Positions 16,385 to 24,747 are shown, counted from the stretch's first letter. The stretch is DNA of 64,000 nucleotides from Streptomyces rimosus subsp. rimosus (GCF_000720725.1 NZ_JOCQ01000089.1:5195-69194); one strand, 5' to 3'. Notes: generated by a model not told the origin, from the letters alone. Program-made: numbers and translations.

Positions 16385-17236
16385 TCAGCAGCAGCCGCCC
16401 CCGGGCAGGCTCCGCTTGTTGCGCGCCTCCTTGTTACGGGCCATGAGCAGGTCGTCCGCCGGATAGCCGACCTCCTCCAAGGTCAGCCCGTGCGGCCGTA
16501 CGACGTGCACCGCCGAGTCCCGCACCCCGGCCGCCAGCACCTTCCCCGGCCACTCCACCGGCCGGTGCCCGTCCCCCACGAACAGCAGCGCGCCCACCAG
16601 CGAGCGCACCATGTTGTGGCAGAAGGCGTCCGCCTTCACGGTCGCGGTGATGATCCCGTCCGCGTCCCGCACCCAGCTCAGCTCCTGGAGCGTACGGATC
16701 GTCGTCGCCCCCTCACGCCGCTTGCAGTACGCGGCGAAGTCGTGCTCCCCCAGCAGCGCCTGCGACGCCTGGTTCATCGCGTCGACGTCCAGGTCCCAGT
16801 CGTGCCACAGCACGTGGCCGCGCAGCAGCGGATCGACACCGCCCGGGTGATCCGTCACCCGGTAGGCGTACCGCCGCCAGATCGCCGAGAACCGCGCGTT
16901 GAACCCGTACGGCGCCTCGGCGGCCCGCCACACCCGTACGTCCTTCGGCAGCCGCCCGGCCAGCCGCCGCAGCAGCTTGTCCGCGTGCTCGGCCCACAGC
17001 TCCGCCGGCAGGTCCACATGCGCCACCTGCCCGCGCGCGTGCACCCCGGCGTCCGTCCGCCCCGCCACGGTCAGCTCGTACGTCTCGGCCGACCGCGTCA
17101 CCGTCCGCAGCGCGGTCTCCAGCTCCTCCTGGACCGTGCGCCGCGCCCGCTGCTTCGCCCAGCCGGAGAAGTCCTTGCCGTCGTACGAAAGGTCCAGCCG
17201 CACCCGTACGAACCCGGGCTCCACTTCATCGCTCAC
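16385..17236 (-). CDS. truA: tRNA pseudouridine(38-40) synthase
   Basis: TruA converts U38-40 in the anticodon arm of many tRNAs. The 283-residue protein shows the catalytic aspartate in GRTDAGVHARGQ, the N-terminal RLDLSYDGKDFSGWAKQ strand, FNARFSAIWRRYAYRV and the C-terminal FCHNMVRSLVGALLFVG, all family signatures. It is downstream of rpoA-rplQ, the usual actinobacterial position, but separated from rplQ by a terminator and an inverted-repeat element. A short Gly/Cys tail (GGGCC) ends the protein; its role is unknown. Confidence 0.96.
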   Translation of the reverse strand: MSDEVEPGFVRVRLDLSYDGKDFSGWAKQRARRTVQEELETALRTVTRSAETYELTVAGRTDAGVHARGQVAHVDLPAELWAEHADKLLRRLAGRLPKDVRVWRAAEAPYGFNARFSAIWRRYAYRVTDHPGGVDPLLRGHVLWHDWDLDVDAMNQASQALLGEHDFAAYCKRREGATTIRTLQELSWVRDADGIITATVKADAFCHNMVRSLVGALLFVGDGHRPVEWPGKVLAAGVRDSAVHVVRPHGLTLEEVGYPADDLLMARNKEARNKRSLPGGGCC

Positions 17237-17257
17237 GCGTGCATCCTCTCAAGCGGA

Positions 17258-17290
17258 ACGGGCCCGCTCCCCTGAGGGGAGCGGGCCCGT
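17258..17290 (-). terminator. Hairpin terminator between rplQ and truA
   Basis: A perfect 15-bp stem (arms 17258-17272 and 17276-17290) with a TGA loop lies downstream of rplQ, close to the truA start. It probably ends the infA-to-rplQ transcript. Confidence 0.8.
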
Positions 17291-17293
17291 CCT

Positions 17294-17469
17294 AGGTCCT
17301 GTCGTCACATTCCCGTTGTCCGCCCGAAGGGCGGGCCGCGCGGCGTCTGGTGCGTGCGATCGCAAGGCGCCGGGGCGCCCTCGTAGCGGAGCTACGCGGG
17401 CGTTTCGGCAACGCAGCGAGCGTGCGTGCCAGGCGTCGCGCGGCAGGCGGGAATGTGACGACAGGGCCT
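17294..17469. repeat. 176-bp inverted-repeat element (MITE-like / structured RNA candidate)
   Basis: The ends 17294-17315 and 17448-17469 are 22-nt inverted repeats matching at 21 of 22 positions (core CTGTCGTCACATTCCCG). Inside, 17336-17358 pairs with 17421-17443 over 23 consecutive positions, six of them G-U pairs, if read as plus-strand RNA. An inner stem-loop (17376-17402: CGCCC, T, CGTAGC-GGA-GCTACG, C, GGGCG) and a short hairpin at 17322-17334 complete the structure. No ORF is credible. The wording recalls intergenic repeats I associate with streptomycete genomes, but copy number cannot be checked here. Confidence 0.65.
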
Positions 17470-17485
17470 ACGGCCTGTGTCAGGC

Positions 17486-17980
17486 TCAGGCGTCCTTGGA
17501 CTCCTCGGCCGGGGCCTCGGCGGCCTCGCCCTTGGTGTCCTCGGCCTTGGCGGCCTCGTCGGACTCCTTCACCGCGCGCTTGGTCGCGGCCTCGGCCTCG
17601 GCAACGGTGGCCTTCTTGGCGATCTCGCCCTCGACCAGCTCGATGACCGCCATCGGGGCGTTGTCGCCACGACGGTTGCCGATCTTGGTGATACGGGTGT
17701 AGCCACCCGGGCGCTCCTCGAAGCGCGGGGCGATCTCCGTGAAGAGCGTGTGCACGACGCTCTTGTCCGAGATCAGCTGCATGACCTGGCGGCGGTTGTG
17801 AAGGTCACCCTTCTTCGCCTTGGTCACCAGACGCTCGGCGTACGGACGCAGACGACGGGCCTTGGCCTCGGTCGTCGTGATGCGGCCGTGCTCGAACAGC
17901 GCGGTGGCCAGGTTGCGCAGCATGAGACGCTCGTGCGCTGCGCTGCCGCCCAGACGGGCACCCTTGGCGGGCTTCGGCAT
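17486..17980 (-). CDS. rplQ: 50S ribosomal protein L17
   Basis: L17 binds near the peptide exit on the large subunit. The 164-residue protein starts MPKPAKGARLGGSAAHERLMLRN-like, followed by EHGRITTTEAKARRLRPYAERLVT, the family core (about 1-118). A 45-residue acidic Ala/Glu tail follows, a usual actinomycete extension. It is last gene of the rpoA transcription unit, 96 bp after rpoA; a GC-rich intercistronic hairpin lies at about 18033-18054. Confidence 0.97.
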   Translation of the reverse strand: MPKPAKGARLGGSAAHERLMLRNLATALFEHGRITTTEAKARRLRPYAERLVTKAKKGDLHNRRQVMQLISDKSVVHTLFTEIAPRFEERPGGYTRITKIGNRRGDNAPMAVIELVEGEIAKKATVAEAEAATKRAVKESDEAAKAEDTKGEAAEAPAEESKDA

Positions 17981-18076
17981 GGTATTTCTCCTTCATTGCT
18001 GCACCGGCCGTATCAGGTACCGGTGTCAGTTCCCGCGGGGCGGACGCCCCGCGGAAGATTGCGCGAGCCCTTGGGC

Positions 18077-19099
18077 TCAGTACTGCTCGGTCTCCACGAA
18101 ACCGGCGTCCGCGTCGTCGTCGGCGCCGAAGGCGTCGGCGGCGGCGGTCGGGTCGAACCCGGGGGGCGAGTCCTTCAGCGCCAGGCCCATACCGGCCAGC
18201 TTCGCCTTGACCTCGTCGATCGACTTCGCACCGAAGTTGCGGATGTCGAGCAGGTCCGCCTCGGAGCGGGCCACCAGCTCGCCCACCGAGTGGATGCCCT
18301 CGCGCTTGAGGCAGTTGTACGACCGAACGGTGAGCTCCAGCTCCTCGATCGGCAGCGCCAGGTCGGCCGCCAGGGCGGCGTCCGTCGGCGACGGGCCCAT
18401 GTCGATGCCCTCGGCGTCGATGTTGAGCTCGCGCGCCAGGCCGAACAGCTCGACCAGGGTCTTGCCCGCGGAGGCCATGGCGTCACGGGGACGCATCGCC
18501 TGCTTGGTCTCGACGTCGACGATCAGCTTGTCGAAGTCGGTGCGCTGCTCGACACGGGTCGCCTCGACCTTGTAGGTGACCTTGAGGACCGGCGAGTAGA
18601 TGGAGTCGACCGGAATGCGGCCGATCTCCTGGCCGACCTGCTTGTTCTGCACGGCGGAGACGTAGCCGCGACCGCGCTCGACGGTCAGCTCCATCTCCAG
18701 CTTGCCCTTGCCGTTGAGCGTGGCGAGGACCAGGTCGGGGTTGTGCACCTCGACACCGGCCGGCGGGGCGATGTCCGCGGCGGTGACCAGGCCGGGGCCC
18801 TGCTTGCGCAGGTACATCACGACCGGCTCGTCGTGCTCCGAGGAGACGACCAGCTGCTTGATGTTCAGGATGAGGTCGGTGACGTCCTCCTTGACGCCCG
18901 GCACGGTGGTGAACTCGTGCAGGACACCGTCGATGCGGATGGACGTGACCGCCGCACCCGGGATCGAGGAGAGGAGCGTACGACGCAGGGAGTTGCCGAG
19001 GGTGTAGCCGAAGCCCGGCTCCAGCGGCTCGATCACGAACCGGGAGCGGTATTCGTCGACGACCTCTTCGGTCAGCGAGGGACGCTGAGCGATCAGCAT
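18077..19099 (-). CDS. rpoA: DNA-directed RNA polymerase subunit alpha
   Basis: Alpha dimerises to start RNA polymerase assembly, and its C-terminal domain contacts UP elements and activators. The 340-residue protein has the NTD dimer motif GYTLGNSLRRTLLSSIPG, the NTD-CTD boundary near residue 235, and a CTD with LELTVRSYNCLKREGIHSVGEL-type helices including the DNA-contacting R and N residues. The acidic tail is normal. ATG at 19099. It follows rpsK by ~200 bp, a longer gap than within the spc operon, so an extra promoter there is possible. Confidence 0.98.
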   Translation of the reverse strand: MLIAQRPSLTEEVVDEYRSRFVIEPLEPGFGYTLGNSLRRTLLSSIPGAAVTSIRIDGVLHEFTTVPGVKEDVTDLILNIKQLVVSSEHDEPVVMYLRKQGPGLVTAADIAPPAGVEVHNPDLVLATLNGKGKLEMELTVERGRGYVSAVQNKQVGQEIGRIPVDSIYSPVLKVTYKVEATRVEQRTDFDKLIVDVETKQAMRPRDAMASAGKTLVELFGLARELNIDAEGIDMGPSPTDAALAADLALPIEELELTVRSYNCLKREGIHSVGELVARSEADLLDIRNFGAKSIDEVKAKLAGMGLALKDSPPGFDPTAAADAFGADDDADAGFVETEQY

Positions 19100-19297
19100 G
19101 AGGTGTTTCGCCTTCCAGTCATGGCACCCGCTATTTGATGCCAGCTGCGCCGGACGGTGGCCCGGCGGTTTCTACAAGGGTACGGGCGGCACGGCGCGGC
19201 TCCCAGGAGTCGCGGCGTACCGCCCGAAAAGTGCCCGGTGCCGGGCCGCGCCGGAGCGCGGACCGACAGGCTGCGGCCGTCGAGCGACCGCGCGACG

Positions 19298-19702
19298 TCA
19301 GACGCGACGACGCTTGGGGGGACGGCAGCCGTTGTGCGGCGTGGGGGTGACGTCCTGGATCGAGCCGACCTCAAGGCCGGTGGCCTGGAGGGAGCGGATC
19401 GCGGTCTCACGGCCGGAGCCGGGACCCTTGACGAAGACGTCGACCTTGCGCATGCCGTGCTCCTGCGCGCGGCGGGCGGCCGACTCGGCAGCCATCTGCG
19501 CGGCGAACGGCGTGGACTTGCGCGAGCCCTTGAAGCCCACGTGGCCCGCCGAGGCCCAGGAGATCACGTTGCCCGTGGGGTCGGTGATCGAGACGATGGT
19601 GTTGTTGAACGTGCTCTTGATGTGAGCGTGCCCGTGGGCGACGTTCTTCTTCTCCTTGCGGCGCACCTTCTTGGCGCCGGCCGTACGGCCCTTCGGAGGC
19701 AT
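19298..19702 (-). CDS. rpsK: 30S ribosomal protein S11
   Basis: S11 forms part of the 30S platform near the mRNA exit. The 134-residue protein has HIKSTFNNTIVSITDPTGN, SWASAGHVGFKGSRKSTPFAAQ and the C-terminal TPTPHNGCRPPKRRRV, all diagnostic. ATG at 19702. It lies 64 bp downstream of rpsM in the conserved S13-S11 order. No rpsD follows; rpoA comes next, as in actinomycetes where S4 is encoded elsewhere. Confidence 0.98.
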   Translation of the reverse strand: MPPKGRTAGAKKVRRKEKKNVAHGHAHIKSTFNNTIVSITDPTGNVISWASAGHVGFKGSRKSTPFAAQMAAESAARRAQEHGMRKVDVFVKGPGSGRETAIRSLQATGLEVGSIQDVTPTPHNGCRPPKRRRV

Positions 19703-19766
19703 GTATTACTCCCGGTGGAGGTGGTCGGTCCTACAGCGAAGACCGCTGATGAGCGTCCGCTGAGGA

Positions 19767-20147
19767 CTACTTCTTGCCCGGCTTCTTCTTGCCGGCGATC
19801 GCGCGACGCGGACCCTTGCGGGTACGGGCGTTCGTGCTGGTGCGCTGACCGTGCACCGGCAGGCCGCGGCGGTGACGCAGACCCTGGTAGCAGCCGATCT
19901 CGACCTTGCGGCGGATGTCGGCCTGGATCTCGCGACGGAGGTCACCCTCGGTCTTGAGGTTGTTGTCCACGTACTCGCGGATCTTGACCAGGTCTTCCTC
20001 GGCCAGGTCGCGAACGCGGGTGTCCGGGTTCACGCCGATGGCGGCGAGGGTCTGCTGCGACAGGGTGCGCCCGATGCCGAAGACGTAGGTGAGGGCGACC
20101 TCGACGCGCTTGTCGCGCGGGAGATCAACGCCTGCGAGGCGTGCCAT
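19767..20147 (-). CDS. rpsM: 30S ribosomal protein S13
   Basis: S13 in the 30S head contacts the 50S subunit and P-site tRNA. The 126-residue product shows MARLAGVDLPRDKRVEVAL, TYVFGIGRTLSQQTL, and RHRRGLPVHGQRTSTNARTRKG with the lysine-rich tail. ATG at 20147. A 205-bp gap separates it from rpmJ upstream and contains a hairpin (20223-20242) and an AT-richer stretch (20281-20340) that could hold an internal promoter. Confidence 0.98.
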   Translation of the reverse strand: MARLAGVDLPRDKRVEVALTYVFGIGRTLSQQTLAAIGVNPDTRVRDLAEEDLVKIREYVDNNLKTEGDLRREIQADIRRKVEIGCYQGLRHRRGLPVHGQRTSTNARTRKGPRRAIAGKKKPGKK

Positions 20148-20222
20148 TTATTGGCTCCTGAGGTATTCGGAGGTCTTCCGCAGCACCGTTCCCGTAAGAC
20201 TCTTCGGAATTACGAGCCGGGT

Positions 20223-20242
20223 CCCCGGCCTCCGAGCCGGGG
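20223..20242 (-). other. Intercistronic stem-loop between rpmJ and rpsM
   Basis: CCCCGGC (20223-20229) and GCCGGGG (20236-20242) form a 7-bp stem with a 6-nt loop in the 205-bp rpmJ-rpsM gap. It could be a processing or partial termination site; no U-tract follows. Confidence 0.5.
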
Positions 20243-20352
20243 GTGTCGTCCCCGCGCGACGAACGCGAGGGGTCGGGTGTCTGCGTATGTACGTATTGCT
20301 GTGCGTTTGCGTCGCGCGAAGAAACTGCGAAATGCAGAGAGGTCGGCGTGCG

Positions 20353-20466
20353 TCAGCCCTGGCGCTGCTTGTGGCGCAGGTTGTCGCAGATCACCATGAC
20401 CCGGCCGTGGCGGCGGATCACCTTGCACTTGTCGCAGATCTTCTTGACGCTCGGCTTGACCTTCAT
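20353..20466 (-). CDS. rpmJ: 50S ribosomal protein L36
   Basis: This 37-codon gene reads MKVKPSVKKICDKCKVIRR then HGRVMVICDNLRHKQRQG, a zinc-binding L36 with the C-x2-C, C and H ligands intact (Cys11, Cys14, Cys27, His32 pattern). ATG at 20466, TGA at 20353-20355. It lies 59 bp after infA, the standard bacterial infA-rpmJ-rpsM order, and is too short to be found by a length-filtered gene search. The presence of all four ligands makes this the zinc-containing form rather than a zinc-free paralogue. Confidence 0.97.
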   Translation of the reverse strand: MKVKPSVKKICDKCKVIRRHGRVMVICDNLRHKQRQG

Positions 20467-20525
20467 GGGATGTGAGGTTCTCCGGGTCAGTGCCGCCACC
20501 CCACGGGAGGGGGCGTCGACAAGAT

Positions 20526-20747
20526 CTACTTGTAGCGGTAGACGATCCGGCCACGCGTCAGGTCGTACGGAGAAAGCTCCACGACGACCCGGTCATCCGG
20601 GAGGATACGGATGTAGTGCATCCGCATCTTGCCGCTGATGTGCGCGAGGACCTTGTGACCGTTCTGAAGCTCCACCTTGAACATCGCGTTCGGGAGGGAC
20701 TCGATCACGGTGCCCTCGATCTCGATGGCACCTTGCTTCTTGGCCAC
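20526..20747 (-). CDS. infA: Translation initiation factor IF-1
   Basis: IF-1 is an OB-fold protein that occupies the ribosomal A site during initiation. The 73-residue product AKKQGAIEIEGTVIESLP...HISGKMRMHYIRILPDDRV...LTRGRIVYRYK is nearly invariant in bacteria. The start is the GTG at 20747; the open frame to 20822 upstream has no site. It is the first gene of the infA-rpmJ-rpsM-rpsK-rpoA-rplQ unit, and a -10-like box lies ~90 bp upstream. Confidence 0.98.
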   Translation of the reverse strand: MAKKQGAIEIEGTVIESLPNAMFKVELQNGHKVLAHISGKMRMHYIRILPDDRVVVELSPYDLTRGRIVYRYK

Positions 20748-20837
20748 GCTTCGCCCTTCGAATCGGCTACCTTGATCGACTTCGTACGGATGCGTACCCG
20801 GTAAACAGGCACACGGATGCACGACAGCCGACGCGTC

Positions 20838-20843
20838 AGTCTA
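20838..20843 (-). promoter_or_regulatory. Possible -10 element upstream of infA
   Basis: TAGACT on the minus strand fits TANNNT and lies ~91 bp upstream of the infA start, in the map-infA gap. No good -35 is present at 17-18 bp (TTCGTC is the nearest), so this is tentative. Confidence 0.35.
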
Positions 20844-20944
20844 CGTCAGCGTTCCCGAAAAGACGAATCCACGATTATTGCCCACGCTCTGTGATCGTTA
20901 CGCCTCGGGGTCGGCCGGGTGCCGCACGCCGTACGCGGAAAAAC

Positions 20945-21781
20945 TCAGGCCAGCGGGTCCGGCGCGGCCTCGATGCCCAGCTCGGCCAGCTTCGCCTTGC
21001 CGCCGTCCGGGGCGGTCAGCACCAGCGGGCCCTCTTCGGTCAGCGCGACGGAGTGCTCCCAGTGCGAGGACCAGCCGCCGTCGTTCGACTTGACCGTCCA
21101 GTCGTCCGCCAGGACGTGGGTCTTGGCCGTGCCCAGGTTGACCATGGGCTCGATGGCGATGCAGAAGCCCGGCACCAGCTTCGGGCCGCGGCCGCGCTTG
21201 CGGTCGACGTAGTTCAGCAGGTGCGGGTCCATGTGCATCTCCGAGCCGATGCCGTGGCCGCCGTAGTCCTCGACGATGCCGTACTTGCCGTTCGACGGGC
21301 GCGGCTGGCGGCGGATGTAGCCCTCGATGGCCTTGGAGATGTCGACCAGGCGGTTGCCCTTGCGGACGGCCGCGATGCCGGCCCACATGGACTCCTCGGT
21401 GACCCGGCTCAGCTCGATCAGCTCCGCGGAGTGACCGGAGCCCACGAAGGCGGTGTACGCCGCGTCGCCGTGCCAGCCGTCGATGATCGCGCCGCAGTCG
21501 ATGGAGATGATGTCGCCGTCCGCGAGCACCGTCTCGGTGTCCGGGATGCCGTGGACGACGACGTCGTTGACCGACGTGCAGATCGTCGCGGGGAAGCCGC
21601 CGTACCCGAGGAAGTTCGACTTGGCGCCGTGCTCGGCCAGCACCTTGCGCGCCGCGTCGTCCAGGTCCTTGGTGGTGGCGCCGGGCACCGCCACCTCCCG
21701 GGTGGCCGCGTGGATGGCGGCGACCACCAGCCCCGCCTCGCGCATCTTCGCGATCTGCTCGGGGGTCTTGATCTCCACCAT
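20945..21781 (-). CDS. map: Type I methionine aminopeptidase
   Basis: MetAP removes the initiator methionine from nascent proteins. The 278-residue protein lacks a zinc-finger extension and contains the pita-bread fold metal ligands: ISIDCGAIIDGWHGDAAYT (two Asp), GGHGIGSEMHMDPHLLNY (His), IEPMV (Glu) and WSSHWEHSVALTEEG (Glu). ATG at 21781. It lies between adk and infA as usual; hairpins at 21821-21887 separate it from adk, so it may have its own promoter or be expressed by read-through. Confidence 0.97.
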   Translation of the reverse strand: MVEIKTPEQIAKMREAGLVVAAIHAATREVAVPGATTKDLDDAARKVLAEHGAKSNFLGYGGFPATICTSVNDVVVHGIPDTETVLADGDIISIDCGAIIDGWHGDAAYTAFVGSGHSAELIELSRVTEESMWAGIAAVRKGNRLVDISKAIEGYIRRQPRPSNGKYGIVEDYGGHGIGSEMHMDPHLLNYVDRKRGRGPKLVPGFCIAIEPMVNLGTAKTHVLADDWTVKSNDGGWSSHWEHSVALTEEGPLVLTAPDGGKAKLAELGIEAAPDPLA

Positions 21782-21820
21782 GCTGGCTTACGCCTTCCTC
21801 AAACCGACTACTACGACGCT

Positions 21821-21887
21821 GGGGCGGCCCGCGGCCGCCCCATACACGATACGGCCGCGGTCCCGTCCCCGGGCACCGCGGCCGTAT
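21821..21887 (-). terminator. Tandem hairpins between adk and map
   Basis: Two GC-rich stems lie in the adk-map gap: GGGGCGGCC (21821-21829) with GGCCGCCCC (21833-21841), and a 12-bp perfect stem of 21849-21860 with 21876-21887. Together they probably terminate most secY-adk transcripts. Confidence 0.65.
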
Positions 21888-21905
21888 GCGCTGATCTTCG
21901 AGAAG

Positions 21906-22559
21906 CTACTCGCCCTTGCCGAGCGCGGCCATCGCGCGCCGGGTGACCTCGTCCACCTTGCCCAGGGCCGGGATCGTGACGACCAGGTCCTGCGCCTTGT
22001 AGTGGTCGATGATCGGCTCGGTCTCCGTGTGGTAGACCTCCAGCCGCTTGCGGACGGTCGCCTCGCGGTCGTCCTCGCGCTGGTAGAGGTCGCCGCCGCA
22101 GATGTCGCAGACGCCCTCGGTCTTCGGCTTGTGGTAGTCCACGTGGAAGACATGGCTGCTGTCGTTGCGGCAGATCCGGCGGCCGGCGATCCGCTTGACC
22201 ACCTCGTCCTCGGGGACCTCCAGGTCCAGGACGGCGTCCAGCTTCACGCCCTTGTCCTTGAGGTAGCCGTCCAGCGCCTCGGCCTGGCCCAGGTTGCGCG
22301 GGAAGCCGTCCAGCAGGAAGCCCTGCCCCGCGTCGTCCTGGTCGAGCCGGTCCTCGGCCATCGCGATCGTCACCGAGTCGGGCACCAGGTTGCCCGCGTC
22401 CATGTAGGACTTCGCCTCTTTGCCCAGGTCGGTGCCCTGGCTGATGTTGGCGCGGAACAGGTCGCCCGTGGAGATGTGCGGGATCGAGAGGTTCTTGGCC
22501 AGGTACGCGGCCTGCGTACCCTTGCCTGCCCCAGGAGGCCCGACGAGGACGATTCGCAT
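21906..22559 (-). CDS. adk: Adenylate kinase
   Basis: Adk interconverts ATP+AMP and 2 ADP. The 217-residue long-form enzyme begins MRIVLVGPPGAGKGTQA (P-loop residues 7-15), has the NMP-binding HISTGDLFR and LLDGFPRN, and a LID domain with Cys ligands (RRICRNDSSHVFHVDYHKP, GVCDICGG), consistent with a partly Cys-based zinc LID. The ATG at 22559 shares one base with the secY stop (TGATG), so the two are translationally coupled. The long reading frame upstream is a shadow of secY. Confidence 0.97.
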   Translation of the reverse strand: MRIVLVGPPGAGKGTQAAYLAKNLSIPHISTGDLFRANISQGTDLGKEAKSYMDAGNLVPDSVTIAMAEDRLDQDDAGQGFLLDGFPRNLGQAEALDGYLKDKGVKLDAVLDLEVPEDEVVKRIAGRRICRNDSSHVFHVDYHKPKTEGVCDICGGDLYQREDDREATVRKRLEVYHTETEPIIDHYKAQDLVVTIPALGKVDEVTRRAMAALGKGE

Positions 22560-23872
22560 CAGCGGAGGAACCCTTCGTAGTTGCGCTGCTGGAGCTGGCT
22601 CTCGATCTGCTTCACGGTCTCCAGACCCACACCCACGATGATCAGGATGCTCGTCCCGCCGAACGGGAAGTTCTGGTTGGCCTTGAACAGCACCAACGCC
22701 ACTGTTGGCACAAGCGCGATCAGACCCAGGTACAGCGAGCCCGGCCACGTGATCCGGTTGAGCACGTAGCTGAGGTACTCGGCCGTGGGGCGACCAGCCC
22801 GGATGCCCGGGATGAAGCCACCATACTTCTTCATGTTGTCGGCAACTTCCTCGGGGTTGAAGGAGATGGCGACGTAGAAGAACGCGAAGAAGACGATCAG
22901 CAGGAAGTACGTGACGATGTAAACCGGGTGGTTGCCCTTGGTGAAGTTGGTCTCGATCCAGACCGCCCAGCCCGCCTTGGACCCGCTGAACTGGGCCACC
23001 AGCGCCGGGATGTAGAGCAGCGACGAGGCGAAGATGACGGGGATGACGCCCGCCTGGTTCACCTTGAGCGGGATGTAGGTCGAGGTGCCGCCGTACGAGC
23101 GGCGGCCGATCATCCGCTTGGCGTACTGCACGGGGATCCGCCGCTGGGCCTGCTCGACGAAGACCACCAGGGCGACCATCGCCAGGCCCACCACGATGAC
23201 GGCGAAGAACTCGATCCAGCCGTCGGCCAGCTTGCCGGACATCTTGATCTGCCACAGCGAGCCGGGGAAGCCGGCCGCGATGCCGACGAACATCAGGATC
23301 GACATGCCGTTGCCGATGCCGCGGTCGGTGACCAGCTCACCGAGCCACATGACCATGGCCGTACCGGCGGTCATCGTGATGACCATGGTGATCGTGGTGA
23401 AGATCGAGTCGCTCGGCACGATCTGGCCGGCGACCGGGCAGCCCTGGAACAGCGCGCCGCTCTTGGCGGTGGCGACCAGGCCGGTGCCCTGGAGGACCGC
23501 CAGTGCGACGGTCAGGTACCGGGTGTACTGGGTGATCTTCGCCTGTCCGGACTGCCCCTCCTTCTTGAGGGCCTCCAGACGGGGAATGACCACGGTCAGC
23601 AGCTGGAGGATGATGCTTGCCGTGATGTACGGCATGATCCCCAGCGCGAAGATCGTGATCTGGAGCAGCGCACCACCGCTGAACATGTTCACCAGGCCGA
23701 AGAGACCGCCATTGGCGCCGGCCTGCTTCATGCAGGTGTCGACATTGGAGTAGTTCACCCCCGGCACCGGAACGTGCGCTCCGAGCCGGTAGACGAGCAC
23801 GATGCCCAATGTGAACAGCAGCTTCTTGCGCAGGTCGGGCGTCTTGAACGCTCGGGCGAACGCGGTGAGCAC
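22559..23872 (-). CDS. secY: Preprotein translocase subunit SecY
   Basis: SecY is the channel subunit of the Sec translocon. The 437-residue polytopic protein starts LTAFARAFKTPDLRKKLLFTL from a GTG at 23872 and shows ten hydrophobic helices, the plug-region MFSGGALLQITIFALGIMPYI and the cytoplasmic loop KRMIGRRSYGGTSTYIPLKVN needed for ribosome and SecA contact. The frame is open to 24133, but the extra part is the terminator and leader region. It is separated from rplO by a strong hairpin, so secY-adk forms its own unit. SecE is at 57.3 kb. Confidence 0.98.
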   Translation of the reverse strand: MLTAFARAFKTPDLRKKLLFTLGIVLVYRLGAHVPVPGVNYSNVDTCMKQAGANGGLFGLVNMFSGGALLQITIFALGIMPYITASIILQLLTVVIPRLEALKKEGQSGQAKITQYTRYLTVALAVLQGTGLVATAKSGALFQGCPVAGQIVPSDSIFTTITMVITMTAGTAMVMWLGELVTDRGIGNGMSILMFVGIAAGFPGSLWQIKMSGKLADGWIEFFAVIVVGLAMVALVVFVEQAQRRIPVQYAKRMIGRRSYGGTSTYIPLKVNQAGVIPVIFASSLLYIPALVAQFSGSKAGWAVWIETNFTKGNHPVYIVTYFLLIVFFAFFYVAISFNPEEVADNMKKYGGFIPGIRAGRPTAEYLSYVLNRITWPGSLYLGLIALVPTVALVLFKANQNFPFGGTSILIIVGVGLETVKQIESQLQQRNYEGFLR

Positions 23873-24056
23873 GGTGCCTCCTGCGCCTCCCGCCTCTGGA
23901 GCGAGAGGTGACGGTCTAAAGGATCGACGGATACAAAGCGGCCAAAACCGCGCAGACATTAGCCCACGCGGCGGGGGCCCGGGGGAAGAACCCCCGGAAA
24001 ATACAGCAACAGTGCACGCCACCTTACCGGCGACCAGGCCCCCCTTGGAACGACCG

Positions 24057-24090
24057 ACCGGGGATGCCCCAATACGTGGGCATCCCCGGT
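24057..24090 (-). terminator. Terminator at the end of the S10-spc operon (after rplO)
   Basis: A perfect 13-bp stem (24057-24069 with 24078-24090; ACCGGGGATGCCC and its complement) with an 8-nt loop lies 18 bp after the rplO stop, before secY. Confidence 0.82.
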
Positions 24091-24107
24091 CAGTTGATTC
24101 ACCTGGC

Positions 24108-24563
24108 TCAGATGAGCTCGGTGACGCTGCCACCAGCAGCGGTGATCTTCTCCTTGGCGGAGCCGGAAACGGAGTCCACCGTCACCGTCAGCGCCACGGA
24201 GATCTCGCCCTGGCCCAGGACCTTGACGAGCTCGTTCTTGCGCACCGCGCCCTTGGCGACCAGGTCGGCCACCGTGACCTCGCCACCCTGCGGGTAGAGC
24301 GCGGCCAGCTTGTCCAGGTTCACGACCTGGAACTGCTTGTGGGCGGGGTTCTTGAAGCCCTTCAGCTTCGGGAGGCGCATGTGCAGCGGCATCTGGCCGC
24401 CCTCGAAGCGCTCCGGAACCTGGTAACGGGCCTTGGTGCCCTTGGTACCACGACCAGCGGTCTTACCCTTGGACGCCTCACCACGACCCACACGGGTCTT
24501 GGCGGTCTTGGCGCCCGGGGCAGGACGGAGGTTGTGGACCTTCAGCGGGTTGTTCTCCGCCAT
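24108..24563 (-). CDS. rplO: 50S ribosomal protein L15
   Basis: L15 helps fold 23S rRNA late in 50S assembly. The 151-residue protein has a Gly/Lys-rich N-terminus (LRPAPGAKTAKTRVGRGEAS, GKTAGRGTKGTKAR) and the C-terminal KVLGQGEISVALTVTVDSVSGSAKEKI segment. ATG at 24563, one base after the rpmD stop. It is the last gene of the long S10-spc transcript before the terminator. Confidence 0.98.
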   Translation of the reverse strand: MAENNPLKVHNLRPAPGAKTAKTRVGRGEASKGKTAGRGTKGTKARYQVPERFEGGQMPLHMRLPKLKGFKNPAHKQFQVVNLDKLAALYPQGGEVTVADLVAKGAVRKNELVKVLGQGEISVALTVTVDSVSGSAKEKITAAGGSVTELI

Positions 24564-24564
24564 G

Positions 24565-24747
24565 TCAGTCGACCTCCTCGACCGTCACGAGGTGGCGGAC
24601 GGTGTGCACCATGCCGCGGTACTCGGGGCGGTCCTCCTTGACAACCACGTCGTTGACCCGCTTCAGGCCAAGCGAACGCAGGGTGTCGCGGTGGTTCTGC
24701 TTGCTGCCGATGATGGACTTGGTCTGCGTGATCTTGAGCGAAGCCAT
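24565..24747 (-). CDS. rpmD: 50S ribosomal protein L30
   Basis: L30 is a small (60-residue) 50S protein; the product starts MASLKITQTKSIIGSKQNHR and includes TLRSLGLKRVNDVVVKEDRP and GMVHTVRHLVTVEE, all family positions. The start at 24747 overlaps the rpsE stop by one base (TAATG), which decides between this and upstream in-frame sequence that is rpsE shadow. Not all bacteria have L30; actinomycetes do. Confidence 0.97.
   Translation of the reverse strand: MASLKITQTKSIIGSKQNHRDTLRSLGLKRVNDVVVKEDRPEYRGMVHTVRHLVTVEEVD

Noticed and set aside
21906..23255. 449-codon minus ORF running from inside secY into adk
   Set aside because: Only its last 217 codons are adk; the remainder is secY read in another frame. 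The adk ATG at 22559 overlaps the secY stop.
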